Positions 36,785 to 47,265 of a stretch of DNA of 64,000 nt are shown piece by piece. Source of the stretch: Aspidapion aeneum (lineage: Eukaryota > Arthropoda > Insecta > Coleoptera > Brentidae). Position numbers and translations under genes: made by a program. A model generated the notes under the pieces. The model did no database searches, was not told where the DNA came from, and worked only from the letters and a program-made list of their open reading frames with translations. Every line of letters begins with the position of its first letter. The stretch's first letter is position 1. The stretch covers positions 41,620,409 to 41,684,408 of the forward strand of contig OY755045.1 of the NCBI GenBank assembly GCA_963576565.1. The letters are read 5' to 3'.

Positions 36785-37762
36785 CTATCAAAGGCTATTA
36801 TTGTAGACCTAGTATCGTAAATAGTACATTGGTTCGGTTCGTGTCGGCTATCGTACAAAATCGATAATTATCGTACATCTGGCAACGCTGCGCTTCGCGA
36901 GTCGTGAATTTCAAGGCGACAATCGGCCCGGCCCCACTTATTCGTCTTCTCCGATCTTTGCCGACTTGCTGAAGTTACTTTCTGAAATGAAATATTGCCT
37001 ATTGCCACAAATGATATTATTATAAATTAATTTCTCAATATGTTTACTTAGGGTTGAACAAAAGAAACTGCACAAGTATAAAAATTATCATATGACCACT
37101 AGTACTTTATCCAAAATATGTTATCCAATATGGATCTTGTACAAAAAGAACTGCTCTACGATTTTGCTTTCATACATTTCTTTGCTGACGCTAGTACTTT
37201 TCGAGATAATCGACGCAACAAACGGCGCAAGGCTCATTTTTTGTTAGTGTTAAATACTATGATTATTTTCGAAGGTCATTTATGAGCGTTGATTTATTTT
37301 TGTAGAAAATTTCCTCTTCAGAATTACAGTTTACGTACAAAACGCAAAAAGCCATCATGGTCACCTTTAAGGGGTGGTTTTTTGGGCAAAAGGAGATGAA
37401 GCTCTTCGGGGAGGGGAGGGGCGGTTTAACTCTTTGAATCTGTATTCGGGTTCCTACTGAGAGTTCACAACCAAACTTTATAAATTTTTTCTTCTAAAAA
37501 GTCTAATTTGCCTATATTATAACGTGTCCAGGCACCGACATTTTCCAAAAAAAAATTGGTTTCCACAAAAAACATGCTTTTAAAAACATATTTTATTTTT
37601 AAATATTTAGCTACTACGACATAAACAAAATTGCAAACTAAAACCACAGCGGCGGCGAGTTGGTTCGGTGGCGACTTGGGTTGATGGCGAGTTGGGTTCA
37701 TCCATGTCGTGGAAGTCCTCTGGCCTCTCATTCCATCGGCGAGAATCCCTCCATAATATCGT
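36785..37762. other. Spacer without recognised gene
   Basis: Includes an 88-codon minus frame (37465-37731) without a recognisable family. Nothing else is supportable. Confidence 0.4.
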
Positions 37763-37971
37763 CCCCTTAGTGCAACAACTAGATGTCTTGAAATTGATAG
37801 TTTAGATATCTCAAGATGTCTTTTTATAAAATGTGCATTTTTTCAACAAATTTGGTTGCTCGTACAAGATATCTAGATGTTGCACTAAAAAGATAATGAA
37901 AAATAGGTCAGCTTTAACCGGATAACTCAAAATGCATAAATTTCGAGTTATCTAGTTGTTGCACTAAGGGG
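37763..37971. mobile_element. Miniature TIR element (CCCCTTAGTGCAACAACTAGAT)
   Basis: Left CCCCTTAGTGCAACAACTAG and right CTAGTTGTTGCACTAAGGGG are inverted copies. A partial third copy CTAGATGTTGCACTAAAAAG lies inside at about 37871. Boundaries are uncertain by 2-3 bp. Confidence 0.85.
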
Positions 37972-39047
37972 GCGTTGTTAGTTAATCCAGCAATTATCGT
38001 TTTTTGACCCGCGGACTTTGGCCAATTAGTAAGAACAACCGATTAGTGAAAATTTTAGCTTGGTGCATAAGAAATAATTGAAAATTGTTTAGTAATTGTT
38101 GATTATAATTTAATTGGCAAATTTTTGCCTTTGTGCATACCGCCATAATTATTAGATTAATCATTTCGCCTGTAGGAACAATTTTTAGGTATGCCACTGT
38201 AACTTTTATACAGGGTAAAAAATTTTGTCTACAATGAAAACACGTTGTTTTCTTAAATAAATTGTTTTCCCTTAAAACAATTTTTTTTGAATTAAAATAT
38301 TTCTTTTATGTTCAACGCAGCATTTAATCTTGAAATGAGACTTTACTTTTCTTCTTTAATTGTTTTGATTTAGTATACTCCATTTTGTAACAAAGCAAAC
38401 TGTCTTCATATAAGTAATATTTGCTTCCAGAGAAAACGGTGGCTTTGATTAATTCAGTTCCAATTTATAATAAAACAATTTCTGTTTCACATTAAAATAA
38501 AGGGCAAGACATTTTTTGTGCTATATCAAGAAAATATTCTCTTGGTGAATAGGAAAGCACAAATTATTTTACTTCAAAACAATTTGCTTTGATCTAGGAC
38601 AATTTTTTACCGTGTTGTACGGTAGCCCACTTTTTTAATGTCATTAAAAAAGTGGGCGACTGTACATCCTTCTTGTCATTAGAGATATTTGTAAAAACGC
38701 AAAGTTTTGAAACTACCAAATCAATTTTGACAAAATTCAGAAATAATTATGGGCGGCCTGAAATGTATGTAATATCACAATACTTTGTGGTAATATGTAT
38801 GAAATATATATAAGTTTAGTTTTAGCAGTTGAAATTAATTGTGTAGTTTTCAAGAATCTATAAGGTCAAGTGGGGTAAGTGGGTGCTAAAAATGTAAAAG
38901 GTTGATTTTAATATCATGTAACTTTTACAAAAAAAAAAGATACAGACTTCATTCTTGGACAGGAAATACTTGGTTATGTTGTTAATATACCCTGGTATTG
39001 AGCTATTATTAATTCAATAGTAAAAGAACAAATAATAATTTTATGTT
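37972..39047. other. Spacer with a near-perfect hairpin
   Basis: No gene. TGTACGGTAGCCCACTTTTT...AAAAAGTGGGCGACTGTACA (38616-38666) forms a 24-bp stem with almost no loop. At 38872-38897 AGTGGGGTAAGTGGGTGCTA resembles the GGGGCAAGTGGGTACTA motif found on the far side of the DIRS-like element. Confidence 0.5.
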
Positions 39048-39186
39048 ACGCCTCTTCTACGAAATCAAAGATCAATACGTAGTACTCTCTCCAGTCACTA
39101 GGTGGCGCCAACTTCAAAGCCAAAGCCAAAAAGTTGGCCATACTGTCTATATTCCGTCAATAACCCGATCTAACCTCATTCTTTTT
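39048..39186 (+). repeat. Left inverted terminal repeat of the DIRS-like element
   Basis: ATTTTATGTTACGCCTCTTC at the outer edge, then CAAAGATCAATACGTAGTAC, GTCACTAGGTGGCGCCAACT and CCCGATCTAACCTCATTCTT. All are found inverted in the right repeat at 43728-43876 with few mismatches. It presumably contains the promoter. Confidence 0.95.
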
Positions 39187-39253
39187 CTTGGCGCGTTTGG
39201 TGGCGTATGTTATTAATTTTTTGCAACAAAAAACCGTAATTCCTTTAGTAAAT

Positions 39254-40574
39254 ATGGGTAAAAACAAACGGTCTAGAAGTGTTTCCAGTTCTTCTAGTGA
39301 GGAAGACTATATCCGGCGTAAAATTAAGAGGCTGCAACGAAGATTGGAGCATCGAAGATCGCGTTCTTCGTTTGGTGATTCTAAGAAGAGGCTTCGTCCT
39401 CAGAGATCATCGTCTTCTAGTTCCACATCGTCTAGCCCAGATCGGGAAATGACGAAGGACCTACTTGATGCTATAGAAGACAACAATTTTGTTGATTGTA
39501 AGTGCATATTTTTGCATTGTTGGAAGTTATCTGACAAAGTAGTGGCTCTCATCCTTAGTGGTGAATTTTTTCTGGGTTACAGAAAAAATGACGACGTCCT
39601 GGGTTACAGGACTACATTTCTAGGTTATAGAGATGTTTGTGAATTTTCTGGGTTACAGAAAATTTACTATTGAGCTGCCTCAACCTAAATATGGTTACTG
39701 AAATCTGTCATGGACTACAGTAAGTATTCTTCTTTTAGGTAACTCTGTGGTTAACAGTGAGGTTGCTGATCCACTTCAATCGGGGCTGGATGAAAGGGTG
39801 CTAGCTGCTATGGGAGCAAACAAAGTCATAGAGAGGTCTGTGGGTGAGCCCTTAAATGAAATTTTGGCAAATCAGTGCACAACAATAATAAAAAGTGGTC
39901 TGCAAGAAGAACGACTTAAAAGTATCATGTCAAAATATTTGGTGCCAGAAAATTGCCCTATGATATTGGCTCCTCGTTTAAACCCAGAAATAAAGGCAGC
40001 TATAAATGAAGCTGGGAGGAAGAGAGATGATCGACTCTTAGATCGGCAGAAGGAGATTGGAGTGGCCTTAACTGCAGTTGGGAGGGCAGAAACAACATTA
40101 TTAAAAATGTCCGAAAAGGATGATATCACATTAGGTCTAATTGAGCAACTTAGTGATGCTTCTGCAGTTTTAAGCAAAATTCATCATAACGACTCTCAAT
40201 ACAGAAGATCATCTGTTTTCAGCCTCTCATTAAACCAAAATAATTTGCAACCTATTTTTAAGGAGGCCCTTGTGGATGCCCCCTTAGATAGTTTTTTGTT
40301 TGGTGAAGACTTAAGTGATCGTTTAAAAAATGCATAGGCATTGGGAAGATCAGTAGCTGACCTTAAAGCAGGTCCATCTAAGGTCAGACCTCTACAACAC
40401 AAAGATTTAAACACGTCAGGCCCACTTCGCAAAAGAAAATTCAAACCACAACAGCGTCGAAGTGGGCCGAACAGATCCCATCAATCTCAGCAGATTTATC
40501 GACCCTTCAAGGGGGAGGAGAGGAGGGATCAAGGGGAGAGGAGGAGATACTATGTCAAGAAAACCAACAAATAA
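39254..40574 (+). pseudogene. Gag-like ORF1 of the DIRS-like element, with a probable intron and one nonsense codon
   Basis: Begins at ATG 39254 with an Arg/Ser-rich basic head (GKNKRSRSVSSSSSEED..IRRKIKRLQRRLEHRRSRSS). A probable intron at 39498-39738 (GTAAGT...TTCTTTTAG) joins the exons in phase: one base before and two after complete a Cys codon. The second exon runs to TAG 40335, after ..FGEDLSDRLKNA, then continues open in the same frame (ALGRSVADLKAGPSK..) to TAA 40572 with a basic Arg/Gln-rich tail (RKRKFKPQQRRSGPN; GEERRDQGERRRYY) fit for RNA binding. If the intron is kept, the frame ends at 39671 after LGYR-containing repeats. Role: RNA packaging. The single TAG is the only lesion seen. 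Confidence 0.8.
39498..39738 (+). other. Probable intron in Gag-like ORF1
   Basis: 5' site GATT/GTAAGTGC, 3' site ATTCTTCTTTTAG/GTAACT, 241 bp. It restores one reading frame across the junction. Inside, CTGGGTTACAG-like phrases recur about every 26-30 bp (about 39573, 39598, 39621, 39646), a small tandem repeat. Splicing is predicted, not shown. Confidence 0.65.
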
Positions 40575-40582
40575 ATGTAAGT

Positions 40583-42454
40583 GTGTTTGCAGGTAGACTT
40601 ACTAAATTTAAGTCTTATTGGTTTAAATTTACAAGTGATCCTCTCATTTTATCATGGTTGGAGGGTTACTCAATACCATTTGATAGACTTGTTTTACAGA
40701 AACATGCTCCTCCTGAACCTACTTGGTCAGAGATGGAAAAAACAAACCTACAAATTGCTGTAGCACACCTTTTGGAAATTGGGGCTGTGTCCAAATGTAG
40801 TTTTTCCAAGGGTCAATTTATTTCTAAGATATTTTTGGTTCCTAAGTCTGACGGGACTTTTAGATTAGTTTTAAACTTAAAGAATTTAAACCAGTTTATT
40901 GTTACAAGTCACTTTAAACTCGAAGATAGGAAAATTGCTGAAAGTTTACTTTCAAAAGATGCTTTTATGGCTACCATTGATTTAAAGGAGGCATATTTCC
41001 TTATACCCATGGCAGAGACTGATAAAAAATATTTAAGGTTTATTTTTAAGGGGCAGTTGCATGAGTTTAATGTTTTGCCATTTGGTCTTTGCACAGCTCC
41101 ATGGGTATTTACAAAACTGTTAAAACCAGTTGTGTCCTATCTTCGGACTCAAGGTTTTTTGTCTACAGTATATTTGGATGATTTTTTTCTAGTTGGAAAC
41201 TCATTTTTAGCTTGTTTAAAGAATGTAGAAACAACATGTCATGTTCTTACTAACTTAGGTTTTATAATTAACCATAAAAAGTCTGTGCTGCAGCCAGCAA
41301 AAACATGCAAATTTCTAGGGTTCACATGGACCTCAGACACTCTTTCATTAAGTTTACCGCAAGATAAAAGGACTCGTGCTCTAATGATGTTAGAAAAGTT
41401 TTTTAGAATGAAGTCTTGTACTATTAGGGATTTTGCCCATTTTTGTGGGGTACTAGTGTCCATTTGTCCAGCAGTAAATTATAGCTGGGTTTATATGAAA
41501 AGGTTTGAAAGGGAAAAATTTTTAGCCTTAAGAAATTCACACGATAATTATGATGCTATGATGAATATACCTGTACAATTGCAAGAAGAATTTTTATGGT
41601 GGAAAAGAAGTTTAGAAGATCCTATTTGTCCAATAAGGCAGCTTGCTTTCTCTATAGAAATTTTTTCTGATGCTACCCCATTTGCCTGGGGGGCTGTTTG
41701 TCAAAATAAGAAATCAAGAGGGTTTTGGAGTCCAGAAGAGACTGGTTTACATATTAATTAACTAAAATGTTTTGCTTCGGGTTGAAGCAATTGCGAGATA
41801 CTGTTAAGAGTTGACAATACTACAGCTATATCTTATATCAACAGAATGGGGGGAATACAATTCCCTGTATTAAATGATATTTCTAGGCAGTTTTGGCATT
41901 GGTGTGAAGAACATAAGATTTGGGTTTTTGCATCTTACATTTCTTCTTCTGAAAACGTGGAGGCTGATCGGGAATCCAGAAAGCGTGATATTGAAAATGA
42001 ATGGCAGATTTCAGATGCTGCATTTTCAAAAATTATTTCTCGGTTAGGTACACCAGACATAGATTTATTTGCGAGTCGCTTAAACAAGAAGTGTTTAAAA
42101 TTTGTCTCATGGTTTCCTGATCCAGAGGCATATAATGTGGATGCATTTACCATAACTTGGAGAAAAATGTTCTTTTATGCATTTCCCCCATTCTGTCTCT
42201 TGCCTAGAGTATTGAGAAAAATCAAGTCTGATGGAGCTAGAGGTATTGTGGTTATTCCTTACTGGCCTAGTCAGCCTTGGTTCCCTGTATTCAAGAGTCT
42301 CTTATGTTCAGAGCTGGTGTTTTGTGAACCTGATAAGAGTTTATTGTTTTCTATTGACAGGAGCCCACACCCTTTGTGGAGAAAGCTTACCCTGGCTGCG
42401 GGGATTTTGTCAGACAAGCCTTCCAACTCCGGAACATTCCAGAAGATTCATTAG
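40583..42454 (+). pseudogene. Reverse transcriptase/RNase H (plus methyltransferase-like C-terminus) of the DIRS-like element
   Basis: One frame carries RT, with two in-frame stops at 41759 (TAA) and 41783 (TGA). Motifs: KIFLVPKSDGTFRLVLNLKN, MATIDLKEAYFLIPM (first Asp), LPFGLCTAPWVFTKLLKPV, and the catalytic YLDD at 41171-41182. RNase H follows: EIFSDATPFAWGAV before the stops, LLRVDNTTAISYINRMGG after them, then ASYISSSENVEADRESR. The stretch between the stops is shorter than expected, suggesting a small deletion. The C-terminal part (DIDLFASRLNKKCLKFVSWF; YAFPPFCLLPRVLRKI; VVIPYWPSQPWFP) matches the conserved segment after RNase H in DIRS elements, often described as methyltransferase-like. 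The frame has no ATG near its start and is open upstream into the Gag tail, so expression by overlap, frameshift or splicing is possible. Confidence 0.9.
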
Positions 42455-43368
42455 ATATTTTCTTGTCATCAGTTCGGAAATCCACATTGAAACAATATAA
42501 CACAGCTTATAAGTGTTGGTGGGGATTTTGCCATTTTAAAAAAGTTGGGGTTTTTGAGTTTTCAATACCTCTTTTTATTGACTTTTTCACATATCACTTT
42601 AATAAAGGAAAATCATATGGTTCTCTTAATTCTTTTAGGGCAGCATTAAGTTTAATTTTTGGTTCTGAAGTGACTGATGACACTCGTATAAGCAGATTTT
42701 TTATAGGGGTTTATAACCTTCGGCCTGCAAAACCGAGATATGAAACCACTTGGAATCCTGACTGTGTCTTGGATTATTTAAAGAAATTTGATTCTGTTGA
42801 TTGCTTGTCTCTTAAGATGCATACACTAAAACTGGTTAGCTTACTGGCACTGGCTACTGCACATAGGGTTCAGACTCTGTATTTTATAGAATTAAATAAT
42901 ATTAAGTATTTTTCAGACAGGTTAGAGATTAGGATTTCAGAGCAAGTTAAAACTTCAGCTTTAAATAGGCTTCAACCTACTCTATTTTTACCCAAGTTTT
43001 TAGATACACCTGAATTATGTGTTTGTTCAATTCTTGAAAGTTATATTGAAAAAACCAATAACCTGAGAGGAAATATTTCTAGATTATTTGTTACTTTTAA
43101 GAAGCCTTATAAGGCAGCATCTGCTCCTACTCTTAGTCGCTGGATTAAGCTGGTGTTGACTAATAGTGGAGTGGATACTACCTTATTCTCGGCACATAGT
43201 ACCCGCCATGCGGCTACTTCTAAGGCATTTAAAAAAGGTGTATCCATAGACATTATTCGAAAGACAGCTGGTTGGTCGAATAATTCCAATGTTTTTGCTA
43301 GTTTTTATAATAGGCCGCAAGTACCTGAGAATAGACAAACCTTTTCAAATGCTATCTTTAATAAATAA
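42376..43368 (+). CDS. Tyrosine recombinase (YR) of the DIRS-like element, apparently intact
   Basis: 330 codons, open throughout and overlapping the RT frame by 79 bp. Catalytic residues visible: Arg164 (in HRVQTL), His274-x-x-Arg277 (in AHSTRHAAT), Trp300 (in AGWSNNSN) and Tyr311 (in ASFYNRP), the R..H-x-x-R..W..Y signature of phage-integrase-type recombinases. The N-terminal part (SSVRKSTLKQYNTAYKCWWG) looks like the core-binding helix bundle. It would integrate the circular cDNA. There is no ATG in the first codons (GTG at 42376). A TGA lies just upstream, and TTTTCTATTGACAG at 42347-42360 could be a splice acceptor, so translation may depend on splicing or reinitiation. Codon use is as AT-rich as the neighbours. 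Confidence 0.93.
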   Translation: MEKAYPGCGDFVRQAFQLRNIPEDSLDIFLSSVRKSTLKQYNTAYKCWWGFCHFKKVGVFEFSIPLFIDFFTYHFNKGKSYGSLNSFRAALSLIFGSEVTDDTRISRFFIGVYNLRPAKPRYETTWNPDCVLDYLKKFDSVDCLSLKMHTLKLVSLLALATAHRVQTLYFIELNNIKYFSDRLEIRISEQVKTSALNRLQPTLFLPKFLDTPELCVCSILESYIEKTNNLRGNISRLFVTFKKPYKAASAPTLSRWIKLVLTNSGVDTTLFSAHSTRHAATSKAFKKGVSIDIIRKTAGWSNNSNVFASFYNRPQVPENRQTFSNAIFNK

Positions 43369-43515
43369 AATGCTGTATTTTAACATGTTTAAAGTTACCT
43401 ACGTTATGCCTTATGGTTGTATTATTAGGTTAGGTTTTTTGTTTTGTGTTAAAGAAAAGTTTTTCTTAAATTTGTTTTGTACCTAACATTGTTCTTAATG
43501 TTTGGTTGGTTTCTG

Positions 43516-43521
43516 AATAAA
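43516..43521 (+). promoter_or_regulatory. Polyadenylation-signal-like AATAAA downstream of the recombinase gene
   Basis: AATAAA in TTCTGAATAAAGTTATTTG lies 150 bp after the recombinase stop and just before the internal complementary region. Plausible as a 3' processing signal, unproven. Confidence 0.4.
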
Positions 43522-43558
43522 GTTATTTGAAAAAATTGCAGATTGTTACTTTAAAAAT

Positions 43559-43680
43559 CTACGTATTGATCTTTGATTTCGTAGAAGAGGCGTAACATGA
43601 AATTAAAAAATCAAACGAACTTACCTTGTAAGTGATATCGTTCGATTTAAATTTTATGGTACGCCTCTTCATAGAAATCA
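43559..43680 (+). repeat. Internal complementary region (circle junction) of the DIRS-like element
   Basis: 43559-43602 is the reverse complement of the outer edge of the left repeat (CTACGTATTGATCTTTGATT, GTAGAAGAGGCGTAACAT). 43605-43680 is the reverse complement of the outer right end (AAAAATCAAACGAACTTACC, AAGTGATATCGTTCGATTTA, TGGTACGCCTCTTCATAGAA). The two lie back to back, as DIRS replication requires for making a circle. Confidence 0.95.
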
Positions 43681-43727
43681 CCCTACCCTCCCAACCCTAT
43701 GCAATTTTTTACATGAATGGGACTTTA

Positions 43728-43922
43728 AAAAGAATGAGGTTAGATCGGGTGATTGACGGAAGATAGACAGTATGGCCAACTTTTTGGCTTTGGCTTTGAA
43801 GTTGGCGCCACCTAGTGACTGGAGAGAGTACTACGTATTGATCTTTGATTTCTATGAAGAGGCGTACCATAAAATTTAAATCGAACGATATCACTTACAA
43901 GGTAAGTTCGTTTGATTTTTTA
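43728..43922 (-). repeat. Right inverted terminal repeat and extension of the DIRS-like element
   Basis: 43728-43876 mirrors 39048-39186 (AAGAATGAGGTTAGATCGGG; AGTTGGCGCCACCTAGTGAC; AGAGGCGTACCATAAAA). 43877-43922 is the extra outer segment found only here and, inverted, in the internal complementary region. Confidence 0.95.
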
Positions 43923-44824
43923 ATAAATGCGGTCTTTCCAAACCACTTGCCCGGGCTATTGGGGCAAGTGTGTTTCCTCTTGGTAATCTGCATTGCATTT
44001 TTCTGGGGCAAGTGAGTTTGTAATATGCGGTTTAAGCTACAACATAGTTTTTGCCGATCTAAAAAATTCCTAAAAATACAGAGGTTATGACCTATTTAAA
44101 AAATGATGAATTCTACAAAGAAAAATCAACAAAAAAAAAGAAGTTGTGTAACACATTGAAAATTAAATCAGAAAACTTAATCACAACTTCTTTAACCAAA
44201 ACACTAGATTTAATTTAGTGCAAAGGATAACTGCCGCTGTAACAAAAAAAATTGTTATTTAGGCGAGCTTGGACTATTTCCCACCTGGCCCTTAGGGTAG
44301 TACCCACTTGCCCCACTGACCGACAAAGCGGGGCAAGTGGGTACTATGACTCCAAAATCTGAAAAAATCATAAATTGGTAACATTACTTATTATAGTATA
44401 TATTTTTTTAAATTTTAGACCAAACTTCGTATGTAAGATAAAATGAAGGGTGTTTTAAAATTAACGAATACACCTGTAAAAAAAAATTCAATATCCATAT
44501 CCAAGATTACTTTTTAAAATAAAAAAACCCATTTACCCCAGAAACCCACTCTCCCCACCTAACCTAACTTAATATTTTTTTCAAGGTGTTTTTGTAATAA
44601 CTTAAAATTAACATTAACAACAATCTCAAATATAAAACGTACCTACAATGTGATAAACCCATCCTTTTCCACTAATTATTTTCTACGGAATGTATGAATC
44701 TAATTACATATCTGTGCTAAATTACCTACCTGCCTTTCAACCCGAGTTTCAACCCCATAGGAATGTTGAACTATTTATATTTACGAATGTCCCTAAATAG
44801 ACATTGAATTACAATGTGTGGCAG
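43923..44824. other. Spacer with GGGGCAAGTGGG motifs
   Basis: No gene. AGTACCCACTTGCCCC (44299-44314) and GGGGCAAGTGGGTACT (44330-44345) form a perfect 16-bp stem with a 15-nt loop. Related GGGGCAAGTG phrases occur at about 43957 and 44004, and a similar one lies left of the DIRS-like element at 38874. Confidence 0.5.
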
Positions 44825-45393
44825 ATACAGGGTGTTAATAAAGTATGTTGCCAAATTACTGTTGTTTGAGTGATTTTAAGAAAAACAATTTATATAAATA
44901 TGGGTCCGCAAATGCTTTGTTTTCGTTTTCGAGATACAGGTTGTTATAAGTTTTAAATTTTTGTTAGTTTTTTCCTTATAACTAGTGCAGTTTTTGAGAT
45001 GTTTAGCTCAAATCTGGAACGTGTATTGAGTTACAAAGCATACATCATTAAGCATGCCAAATATTAGGAAAAAACGACAGGGTGATATTTTTTCCGGGAT
45101 GATGCCCCCTTTTTCTCCAGAACTTTTTTGCAGTAGGTAAGTCACTGGCAGACTCAAAAATATAAAATGAATTCCTTGTTTTTTCGAAAACTTTTTGATT
45201 TCTTGCAATTTTTTATATCTCTAACCGTTTTTGAGAAAAAAGACAAAAAAAGATAATTGCGATTGCTATTCAGAAATTACATAAAACTCGCATAAAATTA
45301 AAATAATATACTTTTAATTTTTAATCTCATTGAGCAGGGTACAAATTTTCATTTTTGGTCTTTTTTCTCGAAAACGATTAGAGATACAAAAAA

Positions 45394-45815
45394 TACTCTG
45401 CCAATATATGGGCACCTAAGCTCACACTAGGTACTATAGTAGTATACGTGTGAGATATTATAACTAAAATCTCAAATATATTTTATTCGACTCCAGACTC
45501 CAATACCTTTCGTTTGATACCACACAAGCCATGTTTTGATTTAAACTCTAATTTTTGAAATCTACCCCCACCCTTTTTTTAAAACTAAAATTTATTTTTT
45601 TTAACCCCAGACTCAATTACCTTTCGTTTGTTCACACACGCCATATTTTCACATCAAATCTAATTTTTGAAATTTACCCCCACCCTTTTAGGTGACTTGT
45701 GTTAGGTGGATTTTGTTCATTTTTAAATGGCACCATCTCGACCCAAGACCCAGCCTAGGTACCAAATTTCATTAAAATCGGGCAAGCGGTTCTTGAGTTA
45801 TGCGCGTTGGTCGTT

Positions 45816-45846
<31 letters not shown>

Positions 45847-45995
45847 TACAGACAGACAGACGACGCGACAAAAAAAGTTTCAAAATCATCTGAAACGCAA
45901 AGATATATAAAAATTTTTGAAATCGGAGCAACTTTTTTTTCTCCAAAAAATTAGGATCACCAAAGCTCACACTATCGTAAAGTAGTGTGAGCTAA
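45394..45995 (+). mobile_element. DINE-1/mini-me-like element, copy B
   Basis: 602 bp. Same ends as copy A, two internal 118-bp-type units and about ten (CAGA) units including one CATA (about 45819-45862). The other arm of the host fold-back (around 45204-45225) supplies an approximate empty site, AGATA(T/C)AAAAAATTGC. This fits insertion between A and T of an element running TACTCTG...GAGCTAA with no target duplication. Confidence 0.85.
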
Positions 45996-46176
45996 TTGCT
46001 ACAGATCTAATATTTTCGGAATAAAACAAAGAATGGATAATATATTCTTGAATCTGCCATTGGCTTACTGCAAAGTTCTGGGGGGAAAAAATTGAAACTC
46101 TGACACCCTGTATCTCGAAAACTAAGCATTTTCGAAATCATGTTTATTTGAAATTTTTACTTGAAATCACTCAAAA

Positions 46177-46917
46177 TACTCTGCCAATATATGGGCCCCT
46201 AAGCTCACACTAGGTACTATAGTTATAGTGTACGTGTGAGCTAATATAACTAAAAACTGAAATATATTTTATTCAACTCCACACTAAATTACCTTTTGTT
46301 TGATACCACACAAGCCATGTTTTGACTTAAACTCAAATTTTTGAAATCCACCCCCACCCTTAAAAAAACAAAAACTAAAATGTATTTTGTTAAACTCCGG
46401 ACTCAATTACCTTTCGTTTGATAACACACACGCCATATTTTCACTTAAACTCTAATTTTTGAAATATACCCCCACCTTTTTTTTTAAATAAATTAAAATG
46501 TATTTTGTTTAACTCCAGACTCAATTACCTTTCGTTTGATTTCACACACGCCATAATTTCACATAAACTCTAATTTTTAAAATCTATCCCCACCCTTTTT
46601 TTGGTTTGTGTTCGGTAAATTTTGTTCATTTTTAAATGGGGCCATCTCGACCCAAGACCCAGCCTAGGTACCAAATTTCATTGAAATCGGCCCAGCCGTT
46701 TTTGAGTTATGCGCGTTGGCCGTAACAGACAGACATACAGACAGACAGACAGACATACAGACATACAGACAGACAGGCGGCGCAACAAAAAAGTTTCAAA
46801 ATCATCTAAAACGCAAAGATATATAAATTTTTTTGAAATCGGAGCAACTTTTTTTTCTCGAAAAAATTAGGATCACCATAGCTAACACTACTATAGTATA
46901 GTATATGTGTGAGCTAA
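46177..46917 (+). mobile_element. DINE-1/mini-me-like element, copy C
   Basis: 741 bp with three internal units and about twelve CAGA/CATA units (46727-46776). It keeps the segment TTTTTGAGTTATGCGCGTTG before the microsatellite that copy A has lost. It sits in the right arm of the surrounding fold-back. Confidence 0.85.
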
Positions 46918-47061
46918 AATCATCCTCTGAAGTTTGGCGACATAATTTATTAACACCCTGTATAAATAGATATTACCTTGATAAACCGTTTTTTTGAGAT
47001 GAGACTTTCCAAGCTGGGCGGAGTGTAGTAAGCTGAGTCGTAGCATATCGTCGGTCTTCTC

Positions 47062-47257
47062 CAAGTGCGGATCTGGGTGAAAATCTAGGGGGTGGAGGGT
47101 AATAGTCATGGAATTTTTTTTTTGTAATATAATTTTTTTTCTAGGGGGGGTAATTCTCCTGTTTTCCCTTATTTTATTAGGAAAAAGTGCATATTTTTTC
47201 TTCTTGGGGGGGGAGTAATTACCCCGTTACCCCCCCCCCCCCTCAAATCCGCGCTTG
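47062..47257. mobile_element. hAT-like miniature transposon
   Basis: Ends CAAGTGCGGATCTGGG and, inverted, CAAGCGCGGATTTGAGG. Perfect 8-bp target duplication GTCTTCTC at 47054-47061 and 47258-47265. The interior carries G-rich and C-rich runs (47147-47153, 47208-47242). Confidence 0.88.
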
Positions 47258-47265
47258 GTCTTCTC

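Larger units (their letters stand above)
39048..43922 (+). mobile_element. DIRS-like tyrosine-recombinase retrotransposon, nearly complete
   Basis: About 4.9 kb with inverted terminal repeats (39048-39186; 43728-43876 plus a 46-bp extension), an internal complementary region (43559-43680), and in order a Gag-like gene, an RT/RNase H gene and a tyrosine recombinase gene. This is the defining layout of the DIRS order: no integrase, no LTRs, integration by a tyrosine recombinase acting on a circular intermediate. No target duplication longer than a few AT bases is seen, as expected. One nonsense codon in Gag and two in RT make this copy probably non-autonomous. Confidence 0.95.
44825..46963. mobile_element. 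Fold-back element (ACAGGGTGTTAATAAAGTATGTTGCC) hosting two nested insertions
   Basis: Left end ATACAGGGTGTTAATAAAGT and right end ATTTATTAACACCCTGTAT pair, as do TTGAGTGATTTTAAG and TTACTTGAAATCACTCAA further in, and TATATCTCTAACCGTTTT with AAACGATTAGAGATACAA. Two DINE-like elements (45394-45995 and 46177-46917) are inserted in its inner and right parts. Without them it would be about 0.8 kb. Confidence 0.8.

Noticed and set aside
39872..40444. Minus-strand frames opposite the DIRS Gag gene
   Set aside because: They are shadows of the plus-strand coding sequence.
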